Source: Fictibacillus sp. FJAT-27399
Lineage (GTDB): Bacteria; Bacillota; Bacilli; Bacillales; Fictibacillaceae
Assembly: GCF_001510655.1 (NCBI RefSeq)
Contig: NZ_LMVC01000005.1
Span: 164,952-228,951 of the forward strand
Length of the DNA: 64,000 nt
Direction: 5' to 3'
Each line of letters opens with the position of its first letter. Position 1 is the stretch's first letter. The notes under the pieces are model-generated. The model did not search any database. It worked only from the letters and a program-made list of their open reading frames with translations, and had not been told where the DNA came from. Both the position numbers and the translations under genes were made by a program. Positions 15,808 to 24,471 of the stretch are shown here, one piece after another.

Positions 15808-17106
15808 ATGAAAAAATTTATGTTTCTTAAAGTTGTTGTAATCTCGATCATATGCATAGCAATATTCGCATGCTCCAGACCATCTACCAATAAGCAGCAA
15901 GAGGGCAATAAAGAAAAGAAGAGTACTTCGACCCCTTCTGTTAAACTTATTGGAAAATATCCTTTAGAAAATCCGCCAAATTTATCTAAAGGTATCCATG
16001 CGGCTATGGGATCTTCTCTCCTGCATTTGCCAGGTGATCCTGATAACATTTTTTATTCTTCGTCCGACCGGGGCCCCAATGGAAAATTGACAGTAAATAG
16101 TGAAGAACGGAGAACCTTCCCAATACCAATGTATACTCCTGCAGTGTATAAAATTGAAATTTCTAAAGGGAAAATGAAAATATTAGAACAAATTAAATTA
16201 AAGTTACCAAAAGGATCAGATCCAGTAACGGGAAACTCCTTTATTACAGGTTTGCCTAATTTCAAAAAATCTGATGAAGCACCATATGATGCGAAGGGAA
16301 AAAGTGTTTTGTCATATGATCCCTATGGTTTAGATACTGAAGGGCTTGCTTACAATCCTACAGATAAAACGTTTTGGTTAAGTGATGAATACCGGCCAAG
16401 TCTGGTCCAGATAAAAAAAGATGGTACCCTTGTAAAACGGTTAATACCGTCTGGGATGGAGTCTAAATTTAAAAACGCACCTCTGATTCCTATAAAAGCG
16501 AGTTTGCCAAGTGTTCTAACAAAGCGCATGGAAAATAAAGGATTCGAAAGCGTGACGATTACTCCAGATGGACGTTATCTTTTCACGATGACACAAAGTG
16601 CACTGTCAAACCCTGGTGAAAATTCGAGAGTAGTTCGGATTCTAAAAATAAATTTAAAAAATTCAAAGGTAATAGCAGGATATGCATACATTACTGCTAA
16701 TGGACAAAGGTTGGGATTTGAGCAAAAAGATATTGGAGTCTCTGATCTTTATGCTATTAATGAACATAATCTGCTTGTCGACGAAAGAGATTCAGAAATA
16801 GGAAAAAAAGCGAAATTGAAGAAAATATATAAAATAAATGTTCAAGGTGCAACAAATATCTTAGGAAAGGACAACGATAAAGGAAAAACGCTCGAACAAA
16901 TGAACGCAAAAGGTATAAAAGCTGCGGGAATTAAAACTGTTGCTAAGGAAGAAGTTTTGAATCTTTTAAATTACGATTATCCTTATGAAAAAGCTGAGGG
17001 TATTTCGTTAGTTCAGGGCAAAAAATTGGCTGTCATTAATGACAACGACTTTGGAATGGAAGATTCGAATAGGAAAACAGAACTTTGGCTGTTCCGTTTA
17101 CCCTGA
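15808..17106 (+). CDS. Secreted lipoprotein of the 'esterase-like activity of phytase' family
   Basis: 432 residues from ATG 15808, six bases after AAAGGTG. A GTG three codons earlier is less likely. Signal peptide with lipobox IFAC, then a Lys/Glu linker and a beta-propeller-like domain with family blocks FYSSSDRGPNGKL, YDPYGLDTEGLAYNPTDKTF and WLSDEYRPSL, ending VNDNDFGM. It should be anchored on the outer face of the membrane. The family name comes from an esterase-like phytase, and the true substrate is unknown. The gene is visibly more AT-rich than its neighbours, suggesting horizontal acquisition. It is followed by a dispersed repeat. Confidence 0.85.
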   Translation: MKKFMFLKVVVISIICIAIFACSRPSTNKQQEGNKEKKSTSTPSVKLIGKYPLENPPNLSKGIHAAMGSSLLHLPGDPDNIFYSSSDRGPNGKLTVNSEERRTFPIPMYTPAVYKIEISKGKMKILEQIKLKLPKGSDPVTGNSFITGLPNFKKSDEAPYDAKGKSVLSYDPYGLDTEGLAYNPTDKTFWLSDEYRPSLVQIKKDGTLVKRLIPSGMESKFKNAPLIPIKASLPSVLTKRMENKGFESVTITPDGRYLFTMTQSALSNPGENSRVVRILKINLKNSKVIAGYAYITANGQRLGFEQKDIGVSDLYAINEHNLLVDERDSEIGKKAKLKKIYKINVQGATNILGKDNDKGKTLEQMNAKGIKAAGIKTVAKEEVLNLLNYDYPYEKAEGISLVQGKKLAVINDNDFGMEDSNRKTELWLFRLP

Positions 17107-17131
17107 AAAAACGTTACCATTACCGTAATCT

Positions 17132-17446
17132 AAAAAAGGGGCTGTCCTAGAAGTCTGGAAGCCGTTGATTTCCGTTTCAGGCCGCTCGCTTTCCGCGGGG
17201 CGTGCGGTGAGCCCTACCAGCGTGAACGCCTACTTTTTGGCGCAAGCGCCTGCGGGAGTCTCACCTGTCACGCTAGTCCCGCAGGACAAGGAACGCTGCG
17301 GCAGCGGTGCATCGCACGAAGAAAATGTGATTTTCATTTTCGAGGATCTCGCACCTTCCACTATAATCAACTTTTCATTGGAGATTTTTTGCGCGAAAAA
17401 GGAGCTGCCTGAAGGTCAATTTTTGACTTTCAGGACAGCCCCTTTT
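17132..17446 (+). repeat. GGGGCTGTCC dispersed repeat, long form
   Basis: About 315 bp from AAAAAAGGGGCTGTCC to GGACAGCCCCTTTT, filling the gap between two convergent genes. It is somewhat diverged inside (CAAGGAACGCTGCGG in place of CAAGGAAGGCTCCGG). Confidence 0.92.
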
Positions 17447-17449
17447 ATA

Positions 17450-18643
17450 TTATGGCAGTTTTTTTAGAATAACGACTTTAAGATAATCTCCTTCTTTAAA
17501 CTCTTTAATCGTCTTAAAGTCTTCAGGCAGACTGTGTTCTTCAAGGATTTTATACTTGCCTCCGGTCTGGCGGAACGCTTTTTCAATAAAGCCTTTGAAC
17601 TTGCTCATGCCAAACGTGCTGCAGTTGGACGAAGCGACGATCACACCATTCTTTTCGGTGATGGCAATGGCCTGTTCTAACAGAGCCGGATAATCTTTCC
17701 CTGCGCTGAACGTATGTTTCTTGGATCGCGCAAAGCTCGGCGGATCAAGGATCACCAGATCAAACAGCAGCTTTTTTCTAACCGCATATTTGAAATAGTT
17801 AAATACGTCCTCGACGATGATGTCTTGTGACTCGTAATCGATTCCGTTGATGCTGAACTGTTCCTGCGTCTTGCTTCGGCTTCGGTTGGCCAGATCCACG
17901 CTCGTCGTTTTCACGGCTCCTCCTAATGCGGCTGCCACAGAAAAAGCACCGGTATACGAAAATGTGTTCAATACTCTTTTGCCTTCTGAATACTTGTCCC
18001 GGATGGCTTTCCGGACTTCTCGTTGATCCAGGAAAACACCGACCATCGCACTTTCATTTAAGTATGTAGCAAAATGAATGCCGTTTTCCTGAACGATGAG
18101 CGGAAACTGAGCCCGTTCTCCTTCGATGAAGTCATCGTCCTCAATGTACGTTCCTTTTTCAGCAAACCGCTTCTTCTCATAGATTCCTTTAAAATCAGTC
18201 AGATTTCTAAGCGACTGCAGAACAAATTCTTTAAATTGATAAATGCCCTCGCTGTACCAGTTGATGACGTAGTAGCCGTCAAAATAATCCATCGTTACAC
18301 CGCCGATGCCGTCACCTTCACCGTTAAACACCCTGAATGCTGTGGTCAGCGGATTATCAAACAACCTCTGCCGGCTTTCGATGGCCGCCTTTATTTTCTT
18401 TTCGAAAAAATCCTGGTCGATGTTTTCCTGCGGCTTGCGGGTTAAAATCCATCCCAGTCCTTTATTCTGCTTGCCATAATAGCCTTTGCCGATAAATTTG
18501 CCGCTTTCATCAATAACCTCAATGATTGTCCCTTCTGCCAGACCTTTGTCCACGTAAGAGACGGCATCGCTTACGATCAGGGGCGATCCTCCTTTGATGC
18601 TCTTATCGGAAGATTTTATTTTTACACGAGCTGTACTCATCAT
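17450..18643 (-). CDS. Class I SAM-dependent rRNA methyltransferase (RlmI-like)
   Basis: 397 residues from the tandem ATG at 18643, preceded by GGGTGG. An N-terminal PUA domain (about 5-75, VSYVDKGLAEGTIIEVIDE) is followed by a middle EEHEE-like segment and a Rossmann methyltransferase. SAM motif I is VLNTFSYTGAFSVAAAL, the substrate loop is LVILDPPSFARSK, and a catalytic-type Cys is in VASSNCSTFGM. This is the RlmI/RlmK arrangement of 23S rRNA 5-methylcytosine enzymes. It is cytosolic, probably acting on rRNA, and monocistronic. The exact nucleotide cannot be told from sequence. Confidence 0.9.
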   Translation of the reverse strand: MMSTARVKIKSSDKSIKGGSPLIVSDAVSYVDKGLAEGTIIEVIDESGKFIGKGYYGKQNKGLGWILTRKPQENIDQDFFEKKIKAAIESRQRLFDNPLTTAFRVFNGEGDGIGGVTMDYFDGYYVINWYSEGIYQFKEFVLQSLRNLTDFKGIYEKKRFAEKGTYIEDDDFIEGERAQFPLIVQENGIHFATYLNESAMVGVFLDQREVRKAIRDKYSEGKRVLNTFSYTGAFSVAAALGGAVKTTSVDLANRSRSKTQEQFSINGIDYESQDIIVEDVFNYFKYAVRKKLLFDLVILDPPSFARSKKHTFSAGKDYPALLEQAIAITEKNGVIVASSNCSTFGMSKFKGFIEKAFRQTGGKYKILEEHSLPEDFKTIKEFKEGDYLKVVILKKLP

Positions 18644-18760
18644 TCCACCCAATTCATTGATCAAATTTTATCAAATCATTATATTTCTTCTTCACGTTCT
18701 GTCATTATAATACTTATCGTAAAAGAAATCATTAATACCTATAAAGGAGCCAACGATATC

Positions 18761-19054
18761 ATGCAGCATTTAATAGATGAAATCCGAAAATTCCGGGACG
18801 AACGAAATTGGGGCCCTCATCATAATCCAAAAGACCTTGCCCTTTCTATTTCACTGGAGGCGGCTGAACTGCTGGAAAACTTTCAGTGGAAAGAAAGCCA
18901 GGAAGCGGTTGATGAGAACCTGGAAGACATTAAAGATGAATTGGCTGACGTAATCATCTACTCCCTTCAGCTGGCGGACAGGCTTGATGTGGATGTAAAC
19001 GAGATTGTACGTAACAAGATGGAGAAGAATTCGGTAAAGTATCCAGTAAAATAA
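18761..19054 (+). CDS. MazG-like nucleotide pyrophosphohydrolase
   Basis: 97 residues, one MazG/dCTPase-type all-alpha domain. The magnesium-binding pattern is visible as ISLEAAELLENFQW (ExxE) and IKDELADVIIYSLQLAD (ExxD). The N-terminus FRDERNWGPHHNPKDLAL is typical of this short family. It would cleave non-canonical NTPs to NMP and pyrophosphate, a house-cleaning role. AAAGGAG lies upstream of the ATG. It is monocistronic and divergent from the methyltransferase gene. Confidence 0.88.
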   Translation: MQHLIDEIRKFRDERNWGPHHNPKDLALSISLEAAELLENFQWKESQEAVDENLEDIKDELADVIIYSLQLADRLDVDVNEIVRNKMEKNSVKYPVK

Positions 19055-19415
19055 ACGCCCCATGGGTAATCTCCAAAACTGCCGCCGTAAGAACCAAAAG
19101 TGACAGGAAGGGCTGGAACCAACTGCAGATAAGTACGTGGTTGAATCTACATGGTGCTTCTCTCTTGCTAATTTCATATTGTAATATCCAGCAATTGTGA
19201 TTACTGTGAAGTTCATCATATCTAAAAAAAGGAAGCGTAAATATATTGAGTTTTTGCACAAACCTAAGCCCGAGGGATCTCCTCGGGCTTAAGTTTGTTA
19301 AATTGTGATTTCTTGGAGCCTGACTCCTTCTAAACAAATGTTTAGGATTCCTATACACTGACATTAAGAAAGCATGGCATTCATATCTTCCTCGACATCC
19401 CCAATGAGTTACCAC
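19055..19415. other. Gene-free stretch with an orphan hairpin
   Basis: No credible gene was found. Reading frames here lack ribosome binding sites and known motifs. The only structured part is a 39-bp inverted repeat at 19259-19297, CAAACCTAAGCCCGAGG with CCTCGGGCTTAAGTTTG, 17 pairs with one mismatch and a 5-base loop. It has no clear T-run and sits 200 bp past the MazG-like gene. Confidence 0.6.
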
Positions 19416-19447
19416 CAAAAAAGAGGCCCCATTTTCAGGAGTCTCTT
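19416..19447 (-). terminator. Terminator after the ABC exporter operon
   Basis: Read leftward, AAGAGACTCC pairs with GGGGCCTCTT (two mismatches), followed by TTTT. Confidence 0.7.
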
Positions 19448-19461
19448 AATACGCATTTTAT

Positions 19462-20256
19462 TTAAATCCTTAAATCTCTCTTTCGATAAGAAACATACGT
19501 GAGCATAATTCCTGTCACAATAATCACAGCCGACAGTGCGACAAACACACCATCAAATCCGCTATTCCCTATCAGGTTCTTCGCCTCAAAGTATTTAAAC
19601 GGCGTAATGTATTTAAGAGCTTCCAGCTTGTCGTTCAGTTCAATGACGATGGACAGAATATACGTGATGATAAGGAAGCCTGTAGCAATGGACGCAGCCA
19701 ACTTCGGCCGTTTGCTGACCGATGCGATGGCCATTCCGATCGCCAGGAATAAGAGCTGCAGCAAAAACAATCCAGCCATCAATTTCCCAATCTCACTTGT
19801 ATTTGCTGTGGAGTCATAGTGCATCACCATCGCAACTGAAAAAACATAGGTCACGAGATTGAAGATCACAAGCAGTACAATGGATGCTGCAAGCTTCGAT
19901 GATATAATTTGTGTTCGGGATACTGGTTTGACCATCAGAAACTCTGACGTCTTGTCACGCTCTTCTTTTGCGATAATATTGGCGCCGAGCATGACGGCAT
20001 GGATAGTTGCCATCAAGACAAGATACGAAAACAGCATGCCGTAAAATCCCATGGAGGTTGATAAATCCAGTGAGCTTAACCCAAATATGGCCTGAAGCGA
20101 TTTAGGCATCGCAGCAAAAATCTCGTTCACAGACTGACCGGAACTTTTCATGGTCCCATACTTGCTCATTCCTGAAACCACCATAAAGAGAATGCCGACG
20201 CACCACCAAATCATGGACTTACGGCTGTATTTCAACTCTCTCCAAAAGATGTTCAT
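19462..20256 (-). CDS. ABC-2 type exporter permease (second copy)
   Basis: 264 residues with about six membrane helices. It opens MNIFWRELKYSRKSMIWWCV and has the ABC-2 block EERDKTSEFLMVKPVSRTQI followed by SSKLAASIVLL. It is clearly paralogous to the permease just upstream (same opening and the same KTxEFxxxKPVxRxQI block), so a tandem duplication gave two half-transporters that probably pair as a heterodimer with the shared ATPase. It is the last gene of the TetR-ATPase-permease-permease operon. Export of a drug, antibiotic or lipid is likely, and the substrate is unknown. Confidence 0.88.
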   Translation of the reverse strand: MNIFWRELKYSRKSMIWWCVGILFMVVSGMSKYGTMKSSGQSVNEIFAAMPKSLQAIFGLSSLDLSTSMGFYGMLFSYLVLMATIHAVMLGANIIAKEERDKTSEFLMVKPVSRTQIISSKLAASIVLLVIFNLVTYVFSVAMVMHYDSTANTSEIGKLMAGLFLLQLLFLAIGMAIASVSKRPKLAASIATGFLIITYILSIVIELNDKLEALKYITPFKYFEAKNLIGNSGFDGVFVALSAVIIVTGIMLTYVSYRKRDLRI

Positions 20257-20281
20257 CGTTTATCACCTCTTCCTTATCCTG

Positions 20282-21079
20282 CTAGGCCGCATGGATGTCC
20301 TTTTTCGTAAACAGCACATAACTGGCCGCGATCGCCACCATGACGAGGGCAGCTCCAATACTGATATAAACCGGCTCATAAGAGGAATGCTTCATAATAT
20401 ATGACAGATCAAAATATTTAAACGGTGTAATATAGCGAATCGCTTTATCCCCTATGACAGAGCCGAACATGCTGAGGATAAAGAAAGCAAAGACCGTACC
20501 TAGCGAGAGCGGCAGTACTGATCTGATCCTTGAAAAAGCTGAGGATACGAGAAAACCAAGCGACGCAAACACGAGCTGTACAAAAAAGTTTGCCGCTGAC
20601 ATAAAGAAGAAAGTTTTTTCGTTAAAATCTGCTGTTGCTACTGCAAACGCCATACTGTATGAAACGGCAATAAAAATGACATTCGTGAAAATTAACGTAC
20701 AAAGTACAGCCAGCAGCTTTGCGGTGATGATCTGCGCTCTCGTCACTGGCTTCGTGAGAATAAACTCTGCTGTCTTCCCGCTGACTTCCTTGGATAAAAT
20801 CCCGGTTCCAAGGTTCATCGCCTGAATGGCACCGCACAGCATCACATATAAAAAGAAATACGAGTAAAATCCAAGGAGTGACGTGATCGTGTTGATCTGC
20901 ACGCCTAACGCCTTCAACACACCTTCCGGATAATTTTGAAGGACCTTAATAAACTGATCTCCATCTTTTTCAACCGATGGGTAGATCGAGAAAAAGAGCA
21001 CCGTGACTGCCGCTAGCGCAAATGCCCAGATCAGCATGGACTTACGGTTCACCTTAAGCTCATGCAAGAAGATATTCAC
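20282..21079 (-). CDS. ABC-2 type exporter permease (first copy)
   Basis: 265 residues, six predicted helices. Start GTG overlaps the ATPase stop (GTGA), so it is translationally coupled. It opens MNIFLHELKVNRKSMLIWAF and carries the conserved segment EVSGKTAEFILTKPVTRAQI followed by TAKLLAVLC. It is paralogous to the next gene. It forms half of the membrane channel of the exporter. Confidence 0.9.
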   Translation of the reverse strand: MNIFLHELKVNRKSMLIWAFALAAVTVLFFSIYPSVEKDGDQFIKVLQNYPEGVLKALGVQINTITSLLGFYSYFFLYVMLCGAIQAMNLGTGILSKEVSGKTAEFILTKPVTRAQIITAKLLAVLCTLIFTNVIFIAVSYSMAFAVATADFNEKTFFFMSAANFFVQLVFASLGFLVSSAFSRIRSVLPLSLGTVFAFFILSMFGSVIGDKAIRYITPFKYFDLSYIMKHSSYEPVYISIGAALVMVAIAASYVLFTKKDIHAA

Positions 21080-21969
21080 CTTGAACCATCCTCCTTCTCA
21101 TAATAATGAAGAAAGATTTCCTCAAGGTCTGGCTCATCCACCCAAACGTTCGACAGTTCAATTTCCGCAAGCTTTTTCATGATCAAGTTAATGTTGCCAC
21201 TGTATAAGAAGCTGATCTTATGATCATCACTCTCAATGTTGGTGACGCCATCCACTGCAAAACATCCAGCATCCACCAGCTGTTTTGTCTCAATTCTAAT
21301 CTTCTTATGGTTGTTTTCCTGAAGGGTGCTGATCTTCTCAACCGTAATGAGCTTTCCTTCTTTAATGATGGCAACCCGGTCACACATCTTCTGCACTTCA
21401 CTCAGGATGTGCGAGGAAAACAGAATGGTCGCTCCCTTTTTATTCTCCTCTTTCAAGAGATCAAAGAACTTTTGCTGCATTAATGGATCCAGTCCCCCGG
21501 TCGGTTCGTCCAGAATGATCAGCTTCGGTTCATGAAGTAAGCCTTGAACAATCCCAACCTTTTTCCGATTTCCGTAGGACAAGTCATCGATTCGTTTATT
21601 AAGATCTAAATCCATGATTTCTGCGAGTTCATGAATCCGTTTCTTGCAGTCTTTTTTATAGAAGCTGGCTGAATAGTTCAGCAGGTCCTTCACTTTCATT
21701 TTGTCGTAGTAGAACACCTCTGAAGGCAGATACCCGATCTGCTTTTTGATCTCCGGCCCGTACTTAATGACGTCTTTTCCGAAAATCGCAGCGCTTCCAC
21801 TCGTTGGATAAATGATGGACAGCAGCGTGCGGAGTGTTGTGGATTTACCGGCACCGTTCGGACCGATGAAGCCAAAGATCTCCCCTTCTTCCACATGAAA
21901 GCTGATGTCTTCGATTCCCCTGGCATTGCCATATCTTTTCGTTAAATTTTTAATCTCAATCACATTCAT
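21076..21969 (-). CDS. ABC exporter ATPase (BcrA/YhcH-like)
   Basis: 297 residues from ATG 21969, preceded by AGGAGG. Further in-frame codons upstream overlap the TetR gene and are not needed. Walker A is GFIGPNGAGKSTTLR, the signature LSYGNRKKVGIVQGLL, Walker B LIILDEPTGGLDPL and the H-loop FSSHILSEV. The C-terminal 80 residues form the accessory domain usual in drug and antibiotic exporters (IKEGKLITVEKISTLQ). It energises the two downstream ABC-2 permeases. It is controlled with them by the TetR protein encoded just upstream. Confidence 0.93.
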   Translation of the reverse strand: MNVIEIKNLTKRYGNARGIEDISFHVEEGEIFGFIGPNGAGKSTTLRTLLSIIYPTSGSAAIFGKDVIKYGPEIKKQIGYLPSEVFYYDKMKVKDLLNYSASFYKKDCKKRIHELAEIMDLDLNKRIDDLSYGNRKKVGIVQGLLHEPKLIILDEPTGGLDPLMQQKFFDLLKEENKKGATILFSSHILSEVQKMCDRVAIIKEGKLITVEKISTLQENNHKKIRIETKQLVDAGCFAVDGVTNIESDDHKISFLYSGNINLIMKKLAEIELSNVWVDEPDLEEIFLHYYEKEDGSR

Positions 21970-21985
21970 GGCTGCAGCCTCCTGT

Positions 21986-22615
21986 TCATTTATAAAAAGC
22001 TTTCTTAAACATTTCAATGTAAGCAGCTGCTTCAGCAAACACCTCGTCATAATCAACCTCAAGATCTTGGAGTTTAGCTTTGGCCAGAATTTCTTCACTG
22101 AGCCCTTCAAATGCCCACAGCATACTTTTTATGACCTTTGAGAGATCCAAGTCATCACGGAACTTCGAGGTGTCAATTCCATCAAAAAGCCAAGTGGAAC
22201 TGCTGGCCGTAAAGGTTTTAATCCTGCTTTGAAAGTCGCTTCGAATTTGGTCTGACTCTTCCAGCATCGCTTTCTCAAAGAAACGAAAGATGTCAGGATA
22301 GGTATGAAGCAGCTCCATCTTAATAAGCGTCATGTCGTGAAGCCTTTTGAAAAAATCCGTTTCCTCCATGACTACCTTTTTATAAAAGTCTTCCATGACC
22401 ACCTCGATACAGTGATCAAATAAAAAAAGATACAAGGTCTTTTTGTTCTTGAAATAGTGAAACAGCAGTCCTTTGGATATGCCGGCCTCCTTCACAATTT
22501 CATTGGTGGATGCATTGTCATAGCCCTTTTGCACGTAAACCTTGATGGCAGCATTTAAAATTTTAATTTGTTTCTCATCTTCCAGATTGTAAAATTTCGA
22601 AAACACAGGCAGCAC
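21986..22615 (-). CDS. TetR-family repressor of the ABC exporter operon
   Basis: 209 residues. The start is one of two nearby GTG codons (22615 or 22606). The ribosome binding site is weak, so this is undecided. The helix-turn-helix is STNEIVKEAGISKGLLFHYF, then KNKKTLYLFL, residues about 35-65. The remainder is an all-helical ligand domain. It is the first gene of the exporter operon. Two TTGACCnnnnnGGTCAA palindromes overlap its promoters, which implies autorepression and release by the exporter substrate. Confidence 0.9.
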   Translation of the reverse strand: MLPVFSKFYNLEDEKQIKILNAAIKVYVQKGYDNASTNEIVKEAGISKGLLFHYFKNKKTLYLFLFDHCIEVVMEDFYKKVVMEETDFFKRLHDMTLIKMELLHTYPDIFRFFEKAMLEESDQIRSDFQSRIKTFTASSSTWLFDGIDTSKFRDDLDLSKVIKSMLWAFEGLSEEILAKAKLQDLEVDYDEVFAEAAAYIEMFKKAFYK

Positions 22616-22636
22616 TTCTTTCGTAATTTATAACGT

Positions 22637-22698
22637 TATATAGTCGCGTTGACCAATTCGGTCAATCACAGTATATGCGCATTGACCAGTGTGGTCAA
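22637..22698 (-). promoter_or_regulatory. Two tandem promoters, each overlapped by a TTGACC-N5-GGTCAA operator
   Basis: Operators at 22649-22665 and 22682-22698 are perfect palindromes TTGACC-N5-GGTCAA with centres 33 bp apart (three helical turns). Read leftward, each supplies its own -35 box: TTGACC (22693-22698)-17-TATACT (22670-22675) and TTGACC (22660-22665)-17-TATATA (22637-22642). Occupancy of either operator would block its promoter. Confidence 0.82.
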
Positions 22699-22813
22699 CC
22701 ACAACTTTTCGACAAAATTTAGCTGTTTGAACCTTATGGTTGGCAAGCAGTGAAATGTTTTTAAGGATAGGTATGAGTTTTGCCTGTTTTAGGGTTCTTT
22801 TTTTGCAGAAAAT

Positions 22814-23079
22814 AAATGATGTTGAGTAAATAATGGTTTTCTGGCTTGTCTGAGAGGTTTGATCGGAGTAATTTTGGTTTATTTACAGATTTGGGGCTAA
22901 AATCCTGAGATATTATGGATGAAAGCCCAGTCAACTTTCTTATTATTGATAATCCTGATTTATTATCGAAAAGCTCAATTTATTATCGAAAAACTGATTT
23001 TATTATGGAAATCCGAGTTTTTATTATCGAACCGTTTATACACGACTCTGTTCGACATGTTTTGACACATTCATTTCCC
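22814..23079. repeat. TATTATCGAA-type periodic element, about six units
   Basis: Head AATGATGTTGAGTAAAT (22815-22831) and units beginning TATTAT at 22911, 22941, 22961, 22981, 23001 and 23022. The last four intervals are 20, 20, 20 and 21 bp. The tail ends CATTCATTTCCC at 23079. Head, unit and tail match the element at 13314-13510, which has only two units. The rest of 22699-23141 holds no gene. Confidence 0.7.
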
Positions 23080-23141
23080 ACCATCCACCAAAGCCGATAC
23101 ACACAGCACGCACACCAGCCAGCAAGCACGCAGCACACAAC

Positions 23142-23175
23142 AAAAAACACCCATCCTTCACTAAAAAGGATGGGC
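23142..23175 (-). terminator. Terminator after pssA
   Basis: Read leftward, CCCATCCTT pairs with AAGGATGGG, followed by TGTTTTTTG. Confidence 0.9.
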
Positions 23176-23185
23176 GCTCTCAACA

Positions 23186-23893
23186 TCATCTCCCGCGTTT
23201 CCACCTCGGAAGCTTCGGTTCTTTGACACGGATGAACCGGATGATGATGAACAGGATATAGATGGCCAGTGCAACGTAGAAGAACACCGGCACTTTTTCA
23301 AACCTTGCTTTTGCTAAGAGGTAGAACATGTAGAACAAAAACAGAGTGACGATCACACCGTTTTTAGGCAGTTTGATGTTTTTAAAGCTTGGTATTTTAA
23401 TCCTGCTGACCATGAGAACGGCCAGCCCGTAAAAGGCGATGATGAAGACCCCCAACGGAATTACTTTTACAAACAGCACGAGAAAGGTAACGATCGCTCC
23501 AGCCAGTGTGATTGGGATCCCTGTAAAGTGTTTCAGCGACTCTTCCTGAGCGGTCACGTTGAAACGGGCCAAACGGTAGGCACCGAACACAGGAAAAATG
23601 CCGGACATCGCCACACCGTATATATAATGAAAGTCTGCAAAGTAGGTGTGAGCGGCCAAAAAGGCAGGTGCGACACCGAAAGAAACGACATCGGCAAGGG
23701 AATCCAGTTCCTTCCCCATCTCATTGGTTACGCCAAGAATTCTTGCCACCCTGCCGTCAACCGCATCAAGCATGATTGCGATAAAGATCAGGATCGTGGC
23801 GTTCTTGCTGTCGCCATCTATAATATAGCCGATGGAAAAAAAGCCGCAATATAAATTTCCAAGTGTAAGCAGATTGGGTATATGCTTTTTCAT
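23186..23893 (-). CDS. pssA: CDP-diacylglycerol--serine O-phosphatidyltransferase
   Basis: 235 residues, multi-spanning. The CDP-alcohol phosphatidyltransferase motif DGx2ARx8Gx3Dx3D is seen as DAVDGRVARILGVTNEMGKE followed by LDSLADVVSFGVAPA. The N-terminus KKHIPNLLTLGNLYCGFFSI is that of the Gram-positive PssA subclass. It makes phosphatidylserine from CDP-diacylglycerol and serine at the membrane, the first step towards phosphatidylethanolamine. No psd gene is adjacent. It is monocistronic with its own terminator. Confidence 0.94.
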   Translation of the reverse strand: MKKHIPNLLTLGNLYCGFFSIGYIIDGDSKNATILIFIAIMLDAVDGRVARILGVTNEMGKELDSLADVVSFGVAPAFLAAHTYFADFHYIYGVAMSGIFPVFGAYRLARFNVTAQEESLKHFTGIPITLAGAIVTFLVLFVKVIPLGVFIIAFYGLAVLMVSRIKIPSFKNIKLPKNGVIVTLFLFYMFYLLAKARFEKVPVFFYVALAIYILFIIIRFIRVKEPKLPRWKRGR

Positions 23894-23996
23894 TTAGCAC
23901 GTCCTTTGTATGTAAACTATACACTTTAATACTAATGCATTTTAGGAAATTTACAATTGCTTTTCCTATTTATAAAGGTGTTTTCCCAGTGTTTCT

Positions 23997-24416
23997 TCAC
24001 ATTTTTATTTTATTCAATAACTTGATAAACATTTCTATTTCTTCTTCTGAAAGTTCACTGAACGTTTCTTCATAGAAATCCTGCAGCACATCATCCATTT
24101 TATCCGCCAGTTCCTCTCCTTTTGACGTGATCGACAAATAAACGATTCTGCGGTCCTGCTCACTATGCTTACGTGTGACCAGACCGCGATTGATCAACTT
24201 ATCGCTCGTTACGGAAATATGGCTGTTCGTCACTTGCAGCTGATCAGCGATTTCCGATACCATCTGGTTACCTTGGCAGCGAAGAACCTTTAGTGCCGCA
24301 TATTCATTCAGCGGAATAAAATCCTTTAGCAAAGGATGAAAACATGCCCGGATTTTCTTTGTTTGGTTTCTATAGTTTGTCACGAGATCCTTAACAAGAG
24401 TTTCTCTATTTTTCAT
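23997..24416 (-). CDS. MarR-family regulator, distal of a tandem pair
   Basis: 139 residues from ATG 24416 with AAGGAG upstream. An in-frame extension to 24470 is not supported. Winged-helix core: MVSEIADQLQVTNSHISVTS, then DKLINRGLVTRKHSEQDRRI and VYLSITSKGEEL. It follows another MarR gene by about 55 nt, and both are divergent from an EmrAB-type efflux operon. It probably cooperates or heterodimerises with its neighbour to repress efflux, or answers a second signal. Confidence 0.9.
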   Translation of the reverse strand: MKNRETLVKDLVTNYRNQTKKIRACFHPLLKDFIPLNEYAALKVLRCQGNQMVSEIADQLQVTNSHISVTSDKLINRGLVTRKHSEQDRRIVYLSITSKGEELADKMDDVLQDFYEETFSELSEEEIEMFIKLLNKIKM

Positions 24417-24471
24417 AACGATTCTCCTTGCTTGCAGCGCAGGAAATGATGATGCAATAGATTGGCACACA

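Noticed and set aside
18851..19418. Leftward hypothetical proteins of 136 and 154 residues
   Set aside because: They overlap the MazG-like gene on the opposite strand, without ribosome binding sites or recognisable domains.
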